Assembly (NCBI RefSeq): GCF_008304605.1
Contig: NZ_PIJY01000049.1
Span: 1 to 42,333, forward strand
From: Oceanobacillus polygoni
GTDB taxonomy: Bacteria > Bacillota > Bacilli > Bacillales > Amphibacillaceae
DNA length: 42,333 nucleotides
Reading direction: 5' to 3'
Program-made: the position numbers and the translations under genes
Notes under the pieces: generated by a model
What the model saw: the letters and a program-made list of their open reading frames with translations, nothing else
Databases searched by the model: none
Told to the model about the DNA's origin: nothing
In this document: one piece after another, positions 14,307 through 21,648 of the stretch
Layout of the letters: each line of letters opens with the position of its first letter
Numbering within the stretch: position 1 is the first letter of the stretch

Positions 14307-15687
14307 GCCCCTGCGCTATATGCCCTATTTGCTTTATAAAATCATAACCTTTCGGTACTAAGGGTGTATAAAACTCCGATATTACAGAGGTTCCTGTATC
14401 AGCATATCCACGCCCTTTAATTGACTTATGCACAAAAGTTTTATCCGTATCACCAAACATCATCCCATATCCTGTTTCACTGTTTTTTCCTAAAGCTACT
14501 CTAAAATTAAACTGGTCTCTGATGCCATCGGCAAGATATTTCGCGTCTGGTCGCTGCGAAGCCAAAATTATAAAATATCCAGCTTGCCGACCAAGCATAA
14601 CCAACTGTTTCATATACTCTAACGCCTGCATTTTTTCCTTTTGATCTAACATTTCCATAAATGCCACATATTCATCAAATACAATAAAAACAGGAGATAA
14701 CCCTACGTAAGCATAGTTTTCTCCTGTTCTATAATTAGGCAATTGTTTCATATCCTCTGAACGTTTCAACATGCCTTCAACCGATTTCCTTAATGTCATC
14801 ATGATTCCATCCTTTTTGCTAAAAACGGTTCTTTCTGGCATTACTGCTTCCAAGTCAGCTAAGTCTGCATTTTTCGGATCTAAAATTTTTAACTCTGCAC
14901 CAGACTTAAACAATGCATCTATCATTGTTAATATGAAATAAGTTTTCCCTCCACCAGTTCCACCGGAAATAAGCATGTGTGGTAAATTATCAAACTTCCA
15001 ATTGATATGTTTCATTAATTTCATAGAACCATTTTTTACTACAACATCTTTTATAGTTATTCGATTCTTACGCACATCATAGAGAAATTTAAAACATATA
15101 AAGTTTTCTTCTATCTCTCTTTCCACCAAGTCACAAAACAACCCATTTTCCAATTCCTCACCAAGTTCTAGGAATCTTCTCTGAAATCGACTCATATCTA
15201 ATGCAATTCGTATATAGATAAAACCCTTTTTAACTTGATAATAAGCACGTGGAAAATAGGTAATCTTTGTTTTGGAAACTACCTTATCAGATAATCCCCA
15301 TGTGGATTCCGTTTTATAACTCTCCTTTTCTATAAATCTATTAGATATAAACATTCTCGCTATCTTTTGCCTATGCCAAATACGTTTAAATTGCTCATAA
15401 AACAAAAAATAGACCATCGCAACAGCAACAGTCCCAACAATTAAAGCTATTAAAATCCCTATTCCTATATAACCCCAGTTCCACATGTCAATAGACTTCA
15501 ATACATCCCATTGAAACCATTGTTTCACTTGAAACAGACCGTCTTTCCAATAAAGGAAAAGAGTCACAAGGAAAATAGGGATAAATATGGATAGACCTGC
15601 TCTTAATACACCATGTTGCATACTAGGCGCTAACCTAATTCCTCTATATTTCCAAAAGCGCTTTTTTATATATTCAATTTTTATCAC
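14266..15687 (-). CDS. conQ: coupling protein ConQ, FtsK/SpoIIIE-type ATPase
   Basis: 473 residues. Two N-terminal membrane helices (about 31-46 and 72-96), a linker, then a FtsK-like ATPase with Walker A ISGGTGGGKTYF at about 240-251, the 'ILDPKNADL' region at about 272-280 and Walker B PVFIVFDEY at about 320-328. ConQ (YdcQ) couples the NicK-bound DNA strand to the channel. It follows helP across a terminator-like hairpin. The GC-rich last 20 codons overlap the repeat region near oriT. Confidence 0.9.
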   Translation of the reverse strand: MIKIEYIKKRFWKYRGIRLAPSMQHGVLRAGLSIFIPIFLVTLFLYWKDGLFQVKQWFQWDVLKSIDMWNWGYIGIGILIALIVGTVAVAMVYFLFYEQFKRIWHRQKIARMFISNRFIEKESYKTESTWGLSDKVVSKTKITYFPRAYYQVKKGFIYIRIALDMSRFQRRFLELGEELENGLFCDLVEREIEENFICFKFLYDVRKNRITIKDVVVKNGSMKLMKHINWKFDNLPHMLISGGTGGGKTYFILTMIDALFKSGAELKILDPKNADLADLEAVMPERTVFSKKDGIMMTLRKSVEGMLKRSEDMKQLPNYRTGENYAYVGLSPVFIVFDEYVAFMEMLDQKEKMQALEYMKQLVMLGRQAGYFIILASQRPDAKYLADGIRDQFNFRVALGKNSETGYGMMFGDTDKTFVHKSIKGRGYADTGTSVISEFYTPLVPKGYDFIKQIGHIAQGRVSGATAVANGSD

Positions 15688-15748
15688 CTACTACCTAAAA
15701 ATCTGTCTCAAAATCAAAGTTTGATATTATTTTTCCCAAAAAATTATA

Positions 15749-15783
15749 ATAGCGTGCTAATTAATAATTAACTAGCACGCTAT
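15749..15783 (-). terminator. strong hairpin between helP and conQ
   Basis: Minus strand perfect 11-bp stem ATAGCGTGCTA / TAGCACGCTAT (15773-15783 and 15749-15759), with an internal TTAAT/ATTAA helper stem, followed by TATAATTTTTT. It would stop transcription from the leader promoter before conQ unless it is overcome. Confidence 0.65.
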
Positions 15784-15787
15784 CACT

Positions 15788-16165
15788 CTATTTTTTATCC
15801 ACACCTGCACCTACAGGCTCTTTATTCTGTTTTGAGCTAGCACCCATCTCCAAAATATCTTCTGCTTCCACTGTCCAGACGACATTAGCAAAGTTTCCAT
15901 TGGCTTGTGCCCTAGCTTTGATAACAGGATTTCTTAATTTCACTTGCTTATTAAATTCAATTTCTTTCAAATCTATATATTCCGGTAACGTAACTTCAAT
16001 CTGTTCTTTTTGAGTTGCGGAAGAAAGATTATAAACACGAGCTTCTAATATATCAGTACGTTGATTCTTATCACGATCAAAAAACATTCTCTCACGTTTT
16101 AATCCCATAAAAAATAAATCACCAAAAGTTAATTCATCAGGTATAATTCCAGTTTTAAATTCCAT
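15788..16165 (-). CDS. helP: helicase processivity factor HelP (DUF961, YdcP)
   Basis: 125 residues. The N-terminal 'GELTFGDLFFMG'-type segment, the central 'NLSSATQKEQIEVTLP' and the C-terminal 'VKLRNPVIKARA...WTVEAEDI' are the DUF961 hallmarks. In ICEBs1, HelP lets the host PcrA helicase unwind the NicK-nicked element. A clear AAAGGAGAG precedes the ATG. It is the first gene of the conjugation run after a 440-base leader. Confidence 0.85.
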   Translation of the reverse strand: MEFKTGIIPDELTFGDLFFMGLKRERMFFDRDKNQRTDILEARVYNLSSATQKEQIEVTLPEYIDLKEIEFNKQVKLRNPVIKARAQANGNFANVVWTVEAEDILEMGASSKQNKEPVGAGVDKK

Positions 16166-16607
16166 TATAAAATCTCTCCTTTAATAGTTTAATAGTTTTA
16201 AATTAAAATTCATATCTTTATAAATCTTTGATCATTATTATTATCGAATATTCGCTAGGCTCTGTACCCATCACGGCGCTTATCAGTCGCTAACTTTTAA
16301 GAAGGTCATGGCAACCTAGTAGGTTATCATTATAACCATTAGCACGCTTTTTCTAGCCTGCTACAACTGTTTTAAAAGTGTAAAGTTGTATCCACTTAAT
16401 ACTTAAGTATCCATGACACAGATTCCAAACTATGTTATAATAAAAGTGTCTAATTTTTATTGGGTGTTTGGTAATGTATCATTATCAGATACCCTTTCTT
16501 TCTATATTCAGTTTTCAATGTACAACCATCCTTTACTTTATAAATAATGATTCTTTTTTCAAAACTAACTCGTTTTCGATGAATCACCTCCTAAAAGAAT
16601 TTCACAA
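16166..16607 (-). promoter_or_regulatory. long structured leader between xis and helP
   Basis: 442 bases without a supported gene. On the minus strand there are overlapping, mutually exclusive hairpins GGTTAT/ATAACC and AACCTA/TAGGTT around 16308-16338, a stem ACAACT/AGTTGT near 16369-16389, and a palindrome CGAATATTCG (16245-16254). A 22-codon TTG-start peptide with AAGGATGG upstream is possible near 16450-16516. The copy of AGCGTGCTAA (16339-16348) is complementary to the 3' arm of the hairpin at 15749-15783. ICEBs1 has small genes (ydzL, ydcO) here; none is recognisable. An attenuation or antitermination leader is my inference. Confidence 0.4.
16413..16441 (+). promoter_or_regulatory. sigma-A-like promoter inside the leader, reading rightward
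   Basis: ATGACA, a 17-base spacer, TATAAT on the plus strand, opposite to the conjugation genes. A transcript would run antisense to the leader and xis. No gene follows on this strand, so it may make a regulatory antisense RNA. Confidence 0.5.
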
Positions 16608-16805
16608 CTAAAAATTGCTAATATTATTATAGACAAACCTTTCTTCAAATTTTTCTTTATTAACTCTTCCTGGTAATACATAATAACCATCATTTTTAAG
16701 TTCATTATTTAAAGCTCTAATAATTTGATATGCTTTTGCTTCCTTAACTTTTAATATCTTTTGTACATCTTTAACTGTTAAAAATTCAAATGTGGTAGCT
16801 TCCAT
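16608..16805 (-). CDS. xis: excisionase Xis (small winged-helix DNA-binding protein)
   Basis: 65 residues. 'FLTVKDVQKILKVKEAKAYQ' forms a helix-turn-helix of the MerR-like excisionase type, followed by a basic wing region. The gene is first on the divergent transcript facing immR and has an AGGAGG ribosome site and a consensus promoter (16853-16881), as in ICEBs1. It directs the integrase toward excision. Confidence 0.82.
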   Translation of the reverse strand: MEATTFEFLTVKDVQKILKVKEAKAYQIIRALNNELKNDGYYVLPGRVNKEKFEERFVYNNISNF

Positions 16806-16852
16806 TATTAATTCGCCTCCTTTTTAAAAAACATATCCTTAACTATATTTAC

Positions 16853-16881
16853 ATTGTAATTGTACTTAGAGTAAATGTCAA
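16853..16881 (-). promoter_or_regulatory. promoter of xis and the conjugation genes (Pxis)
   Basis: On the minus strand: TTGACA, a 17-base spacer, TACAAT, about 48 bases upstream of the xis ATG. In ICEBs1 the equivalent promoter is repressed by ImmR until derepression. Confidence 0.75.
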
Positions 16882-16940
16882 TGATTAAATTTAGTTTTTG
16901 TTTAAATAATATACAAATAGTAAATAAATATTATTTTTAA

Positions 16941-16984
16941 CAGATTGTATAAATATATGTAGAATATGTACAATCTGATATAAT
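16941..16984 (+). promoter_or_regulatory. immR promoter with palindromic operator
   Basis: A perfect 9-bp inverted repeat CAGATTGTA / TACAATCTG (16941-16949 and 16969-16977) lies directly upstream of a TATAAT (16979-16984) that can serve immR; the -35 is poor. The dyad lies between the two divergent promoters, where the XRE repressor should bind. Confidence 0.6.
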
Positions 16985-17046
16985 ATAAAACACGAAATAA
17001 AAATCACAAAATATAGAATTAAAATATAGAATGGAGAAATATAAAA

Positions 17047-17445
17047 ATGACTTTAGGAGAGAAATTAAGGATAGCAAGAATGAGAAAAAAGCTAACTCAA
17101 ATGGAAGTCGCAGACAAATTAAATATATCCAACATCTCATTATCGGCATATGAGAGAGATAAACGTGACCCAGATACAGAAACTTTGAAAAAAATGAGTG
17201 AATTATATGATGTATCAACCGACTATTTATTAGGATTAACTGATTACGAAAACAAAGAAGCTTATGCAAAAAAATCTAAACTAGAAAGTATTTTTAGCGA
17301 AGTTGTTATGGAAGTTCAAAACGATAACGATCCAACCATATACCTCGATGAAGCTAATCTAGATGAAGAAACTATTCGTTTAATAAAAAAGGCATTAAAA
17401 AATGGGATGAAATTTGTAGACGAAATGAAACGTGATGGAAAATAA
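17047..17445 (+). CDS. immR: XRE-family repressor ImmR
   Basis: 132 residues. An N-terminal helix-turn-helix (about 3-62): LGEKLRIARMRKKLTQMEVA, LNISNISLSAYERDKRDPD, then a LYDVSTDYLLG closing segment, and a short C-terminal oligomerisation tail. ImmR of ICEBs1 (127 residues) represses Pxis and activates or represses its own promoter. It lies first in the rightward immR-immA-int run, divergent from xis. Confidence 0.88.
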   Translation: MTLGEKLRIARMRKKLTQMEVADKLNISNISLSAYERDKRDPDTETLKKMSELYDVSTDYLLGLTDYENKEAYAKKSKLESIFSEVVMEVQNDNDPTIYLDEANLDEETIRLIKKALKNGMKFVDEMKRDGK

Positions 17446-17495
17446 TGTTATAATTTGAAACCTTTTCAAAAATTAACCGTATATAATAAACAAAG

Positions 17496-17538
17496 TCACA
17501 TTATATAGACAATTCAATAATTGTTTTATATAATGTGA
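17496..17538 (+). repeat. long AT-rich hairpin between immR and immA
   Basis: Perfect 12-bp arms TCACATTATATA / TATATAATGTGA (17496-17507, 17527-17538) with an inner ACAATT/AATTGT extension. It is not followed by a T-run, so it is not a standard terminator. It may be an mRNA processing or stability site. Confidence 0.55.
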
Positions 17539-17586
17539 TATCAAAATGATAAGGATAAAATTACAAATATTTCTAGGAGTGATACT

Positions 17587-17994
17587 ATCTTTTCCAAGGA
17601 AAATATAAGAGAAGAAACACAAAGTATAAAAGAACACTACCAAACAAATGACATTTACAAATTATGCAAGCGTTTAAAATTAAAAATTTTTTCAAATGAA
17701 CTCGGTAATGTTAAAGGCATTCTTCAATTTCATAAAGGTAAAGTAATCGTCCATATTAATACCAATATGGAATATAAAGAAATATTACTTTCATATATTC
17801 TTGGATATTTTTTGTTTCAGGCACGAGCCAACCAAACTATTATTTTCGAGGAGGTAACCTATAATGAAGCTCTAATTTTTAGTTCCGAATTCCTTAACCA
17901 ACCAATAGCTAAAGTAACAACAAAAATAAACCGATTATCTAGTAGTCCGTTTTTTTTTACAGCCAAAACAGAACATAAGTTCCTAAAGGAGTGA
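17587..17994 (+). pseudogene. immA: degenerate ImmA anti-repressor protease
   Basis: The open frame 17539-17994 gives an ImmA-like protein (SIKEHYQTNDIYKLCKRLKL, NELGNVKGILQFH, HINTN), but no ATG, GTG or TTG occurs in frame before codon 61 (ATG at 17767). AGGAGTGAT is followed by ACT then ATC at 17587, while the int start further on has AGGAGTGATCATACT-ATG, so a start codon ATG-to-ATC change is likely. The zinc protease motif HExxH of ImmA is replaced by S-Y-I-L-G-Y: both histidines and the glutamate are gone. ImmA cleaves ImmR in ICEBs1; this copy should be inactive even if translated. It ends eight bases before int. Confidence 0.75.
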
Positions 17995-18001
17995 TCATAC
18001 T

Positions 18002-19111
18002 ATGCCTATTAAAAAGAACAAACACGGGAGTTATAATGTTGACATTAGTATAGGTACTGACCCAATCACAGGTAAACGTAGGCGGTTAACAAGAACTGTC
18101 GAAACTAAGAAAGAAGCCGAAGATCTTTATTATCAATTATCTCAAAAGTACAATCGCGGTAAAGAAATCGGTACAAGGAATCTTAGTTTTAAAACAGTTA
18201 CTGAAATTTATCTTGAAGAGTGTAAATTACACGCCAAACCTAACTATTATCAAAATCAACGTTATCTTATTCAAAAACATTTACAAGAACAGTTTAAAAA
18301 CAGCAATTTGAAAAAAGTTACGAAAGATGACATTAAAGACTATCAACAAAAACTAATTAACTCTGGTCTTGGAAACAAATCAATCAACAACATTATGATT
18401 ACTTTAAAGCGCGTCTTTGAATCAGCTCTAGAGGCAAATGTTATTCACACTAACCCATGCAATGGAGTTAAAAATCTAAGTCTAAATAAAGAACAAATGA
18501 AATTTTGGACACCAGACCAATTCAAGGAATTTATCTCCTTAATTGATGATGAAAATGAATTTCTGTTTAAAACTTATTATACCGTCGCCTATCTAACAGG
18601 CATGCGTTGCGGTGAATTATTAGCTTTAAATTGGAATGACATTGACAGCTTCCGGCGTGAAATAAATGTATATAAATCACTTACTTATATTGATAAAGAA
18701 GTTATTATAACGGAGCCCAAAACAAGAAATTCTATTAGGCGCATCAGTATCAACTCAAAGCTTTTAAAATTACTTAACACATGGAAAGAAAAACAAAAAA
18801 ATTTATTAAATAAATTTTCAATAGAACATACCAATAATGTTCATGTTTTTCAATATCGAGAAAAAGCACCAACAAAAGACATTTTTAGCCGACGAATCAA
18901 AACAATTTGCGAACGTGGAAAAATTACACCGATTCGACAGCATGATTTAAGACACTCCCACGTGGCTTTATTGATACACCAAAGAGAAGACTATACAACC
19001 ATTAAAGAAAGACTTGGACATGCATCTATAAAGACGACAATCGATGTATATGGTCATCTGTTCCCTAATAAGCAAAAAGAAACAGCTGATAGACTTGATG
19101 ATTTATTTTAG
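18002..19111 (+). CDS. int: tyrosine recombinase (integrase) Int
   Basis: 369 residues. N-terminal arm-binding domain (about 1-55, GSYNVDISIGTDPITGKRRR), SAM-like core-binding domain (about 60-155) and catalytic domain with R202 (TGMRCGEL), H314-R317 (HDLRHSH), H340 (RLGHASIKTT) and the nucleophile Y350 (DVYGHLF). AAAGGAGTGA precedes the ATG. It is the Tn916/ICEBs1 integrase type and targets tRNA-Leu here. A perfect bidirectional hairpin follows. Its C-terminal codons 344-352 occur again at 24427-24451 in a decayed integrase. Confidence 0.95.
   Translation: MPIKKNKHGSYNVDISIGTDPITGKRRRLTRTVETKKEAEDLYYQLSQKYNRGKEIGTRNLSFKTVTEIYLEECKLHAKPNYYQNQRYLIQKHLQEQFKNSNLKKVTKDDIKDYQQKLINSGLGNKSINNIMITLKRVFESALEANVIHTNPCNGVKNLSLNKEQMKFWTPDQFKEFISLIDDENEFLFKTYYTVAYLTGMRCGELLALNWNDIDSFRREINVYKSLTYIDKEVIITEPKTRNSIRRISINSKLLKLLNTWKEKQKNLLNKFSIEHTNNVHVFQYREKAPTKDIFSRRIKTICERGKITPIRQHDLRHSHVALLIHQREDYTTIKERLGHASIKTTIDVYGHLFPNKQKETADRLDDLF
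19032..19056 (+). repeat. 25-bp direct repeat in the int 3' end (left copy)
   Basis: Identical to 24427-24451 and in the same orientation. Together the copies flank the whole arsenic module. The shared bases encode the catalytic-tyrosine segment of the integrase (TTIDVYGH). Confidence 0.9.
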
Positions 19112-19123
19112 AGCACGAACATA

Positions 19124-19168
19124 AAAAAACACCAAGAGAATTTTCATTATAAACTCTTGGTGTTTTTT
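19124..19168. terminator. bidirectional terminator between int and arsC
   Basis: Perfect 15-bp stem with arms AAAAAACACCAAGAG (19124-19138) and CTCTTGGTGTTTTTT (19154-19168). It gives a T-run on either strand and ends the convergent int and ars transcripts. Confidence 0.9.
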
Positions 19169-19169
19169 G

Positions 19170-19589
19170 TTACTCTCCTGTTTCAGCAAAGCGTCTAATT
19201 CGATCACCAATTTCATCACGAACACGCTGGAAAACCGCCCATTTCTCTTCTTCCGTTCCTTCTGCTCTTGCAGGATCATCAAATCCCCAGTGTTCTCGTT
19301 TGACTGTAGGCGGTGTGACTGGACATTTATCTTTTGCATCACCACAAAGGGTAATAGCTAAGTCCGCGTTATTTAGTATTTCAGAGTCGATGATATCAGA
19401 TGTTTGATTAGAAATATCAATATCGACTTCTTTCATAGCTTTTACAGCATTTGGGTTTAAGCCATGTGCTTCGATACCTGCGCTGTACACGTTCCACTCA
19501 TCACCTAGATATTTCTTTGCCCATCCTTCAGCCATTTGGCTTCTACAAGAATTTCCAGTACATAAGAAGTAAATTGTTTTTTTAGACAT
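19170..19589 (-). CDS. arsC: arsenate reductase ArsC, thioredoxin-coupled type
   Basis: 139 residues, a low-molecular-weight phosphatase fold. The P-loop is C10-TGNSC15-R16, and the redox relay cysteines C82 and C89 (LCGDAKDKC) are both present, as in B. subtilis and pI258 ArsC. It reduces arsenate to arsenite, which the adjacent ArsB exports. Last gene of the leftward arsR-arsB-arsC operon; the stop codon abuts the terminator shared with int. Confidence 0.95.
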   Translation of the reverse strand: MSKKTIYFLCTGNSCRSQMAEGWAKKYLGDEWNVYSAGIEAHGLNPNAVKAMKEVDIDISNQTSDIIDSEILNNADLAITLCGDAKDKCPVTPPTVKREHWGFDDPARAEGTEEEKWAVFQRVRDEIGDRIRRFAETGE

Positions 19590-19647
19590 AATAGATTCTC
19601 CTTTGGATATATAAGTAATAGTTTAATTTAGTTGTTGAATTGTAACG

Positions 19648-20946
19648 TTAAAATAATAATATCGTTAAATATAAGCCTACAAGTGTAATAAACAAAATTG
19701 GGATGGTTAAAACAATCCCCGTCTTAAAGTAAGTCCCCCAAGAAATTTTAATTCCTTTTTGAGATAGTACATGGAGCCAAGCTAAGGTTGCTAATGAACC
19801 AATTGGTGTAATTTTTGGACCTAAATCCGATCCAACTACGTTAGCATAAACAAGTGCTTCTCTTAATACACCGGAAGTATTTGTTTCAGCAATAGCTAAA
19901 GCATCAATCATGACGGTTGGCATATTATTCATGATTGATGACAGGAAAGCTGCAATAAAGCCCATTCCAATGGTTGCGGCAAATAAGCCTTGTTCAGACA
20001 CGGTTTGAAGAACATCCGCCAGTGCAGATGTCAGCCCGGCATTTCCCAATCCATATACCACCACATACATTCCAATGGAGAAAAACACAATATCCCATGG
20101 CGCTCCTTTAATAACCTCTTTTGTATGAACAGCAGGGCTACGTTTACCCATGATTACGAAAAATATAGCAATGGCACCCGCTATTAGAGATACTGGAACA
20201 TTGATAAAATCACTGGTAAAGTATCCAATCACTAATAAGCCAAGTACATACCATGATAAACGAAACATTTTATGATCCTTAATAACTGCTCTAGGTTCAC
20301 TTAATTTGGAAATATCATACGAACTTGGGAGGTTTTTTCTAAAATAAATTAATAATACAGTGATTGTGGCAACTAGTGAAAATAGATTGGGAATAATCAT
20401 TCTAGAAGCATATTCCACAAACCCAATTCCAAAAAAATCTGCGGAAACAATATTAACTAGGTTACTTACTATAAATGGTAAGGATGTAGTATCCGCAATA
20501 AATCCACTCGCCATGATAAACGGAAAGATCATTTTTTCTGTGAAATTTAAGTTTCTAACCATCGCAAGAACAATCGGCGTAAGAATTAATGCTGCACCGT
20601 CATTTGCAAATAATGCAGCTACAATTGCACCTAAAATACTGATATAAACAAACATCCTAATCCCATTACCTTTTGCAATTCGAGCCATATGTAGTGCAGC
20701 CCACTCAAATAGCCCTACCTCATCTATTATTAAGGAAATAAGAATGATAGCAACAAATGCCAAGGTGGCATTCCAAACCATTTCTGTTACTGCTATGACA
20801 TCATTAAACCCTACTACTCCTACTAATAAAGCAATAATTGCTCCACCCATTGCAGACCAGCCAATGTTCAATCCCTTTGGCTGCCAAATTACTAATACGA
20901 GTGTTGCTACAAAAATTAATATTGCTAGTATAAGCATGGTTGACAA
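19648..20946 (-). CDS. arsB: arsenite efflux pump ArsB
   Basis: 432 residues, about 11-12 hydrophobic helices over the whole length, with the ArsB/NhaD signatures '[19 protein letters not shown]' (about 112-130) and '[16 protein letters not shown]' (about 314-329). It expels arsenite using proton motive force. The start is TTG, seven bases after GGAGG; an internal ATG four codons later is the alternative. It follows arsR by 15 bases. Confidence 0.93.
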   Translation of the reverse strand: MSTMLILAILIFVATLVLVIWQPKGLNIGWSAMGGAIIALLVGVVGFNDVIAVTEMVWNATLAFVAIILISLIIDEVGLFEWAALHMARIAKGNGIRMFVYISILGAIVAALFANDGAALILTPIVLAMVRNLNFTEKMIFPFIMASGFIADTTSLPFIVSNLVNIVSADFFGIGFVEYASRMIIPNLFSLVATITVLLIYFRKNLPSSYDISKLSEPRAVIKDHKMFRLSWYVLGLLVIGYFTSDFINVPVSLIAGAIAIFFVIMGKRSPAVHTKEVIKGAPWDIVFFSIGMYVVVYGLGNAGLTSALADVLQTVSEQGLFAATIGMGFIAAFLSSIMNNMPTVMIDALAIAETNTSGVLREALVYANVVGSDLGPKITPIGSLATLAWLHVLSQKGIKISWGTYFKTGIVLTIPILFITLVGLYLTILLF

Positions 20947-20961
20947 AATAATACCTCCAAT

Positions 20962-21306
20962 CTAACAACAAGAAATTCGTGTACCTTTTTCTTCAAGTTC
21001 ATTTAATTTATAATCTTGATTAGGCAGTTGATCAAGAATCGGTTTAATAAATGAATAATACTCGTTATTTTTATTTACCAAATAAAATATCCATTGACCT
21101 TTTCTTTCTTCGTTAACCAGTCCTAAATCCTTCAGCTTACGTAAATGTTGACTAATGGATGGTTGACTAGTTTGAAATATCTCAACAAACTCACAAACAC
21201 AGCAAGCCTGATTATCAATTAATTTCAGCATCGTCAACCTTGTTTTATCCCCCATTAATTTTAAAATCACTGCAGCTTTTTCCATTTCGATTGTTGTTTG
21301 CAACAC
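20962..21306 (-). CDS. arsR: arsenite-responsive repressor ArsR
   Basis: 114 residues, winged helix (about 5-85). The metal-binding site 'NQACCVCEF' (vicinal C34-C35 and C37) in the recognition-helix region is the classical As(III) site, and the protein ends in ISCC. GTG or the adjacent TTG is the start (GGAGG is 4 or 7 bases upstream). It represses the promoter at 21337-21365. Start codon of the arsR-arsB-arsC operon. Confidence 0.92.
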   Translation of the reverse strand: MLQTTIEMEKAAVILKLMGDKTRLTMLKLIDNQACCVCEFVEIFQTSQPSISQHLRKLKDLGLVNEERKGQWIFYLVNKNNEYYSFIKPILDQLPNQDYKLNELEEKGTRISCC

Positions 21307-21336
21307 TTTACCTCCTTCAAATCAGATAGTCACATA

Positions 21337-21365
21337 ATTATATAACTATTAGCTTATATATTCAA
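21337..21365 (-). promoter_or_regulatory. ars operon promoter/operator
   Basis: On the minus strand: TTGAAT, a 17-base spacer, TATAAT, about 30 bases before arsR. The spacer and -10 hold the imperfect dyads expected for ArsR binding (ATAAGCTAATAGTTATATAA). Confidence 0.7.
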
Positions 21366-21380
21366 GTAAAAAAAACGATT

Positions 21381-21590
21381 TCACTTCTTTATTTTCTCTT
21401 GTAAATCCTCATAAGCATTGATAAATTGGTCGAAGGAATTATTACCTAGCGTTTTTTCATCTTTTCGAAATAGACGTGCAAACGTGATTTCCTTTGCTCT
21501 TTCTAAGTTACATTGTCTACTATTCATTATTAAAGAAAGACATGCAACAAAGTATTCTTTACTTAAATTACCACCATTATTAATGACCAT
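21381..21590 (-). CDS. small protein of unknown function in the arsenic module
   Basis: 69 residues (MVINNGGNLSKEYF...), mostly helical and charged, one cysteine pair absent, no domain I recognise. The start is the ATG nine bases after GGGAGG; the longer frame (81 codons) starts before that ribosome site and is unlikely. It sits between the flavoprotein gene and arsR, so it probably belongs to the arsenic response. Confidence 0.5.
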   Translation of the reverse strand: MVINNGGNLSKEYFVACLSLIMNSRQCNLERAKEITFARLFRKDEKTLGNNSFDQFINAYEDLQEKIKK

Positions 21591-21648
21591 TAATGTTACC
21601 TCCCAAAAAAGGAAAAGTTTATTCAACCCTCCCTTTTGATTTCAAAAT

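Noticed and set aside
16450-16516. 22-codon leader peptide (TTG start) before helP as a real gene
   Set aside because: Possible ribosome site but no regulatory codon run and no homologue I recognise; kept only as a note in the leader.
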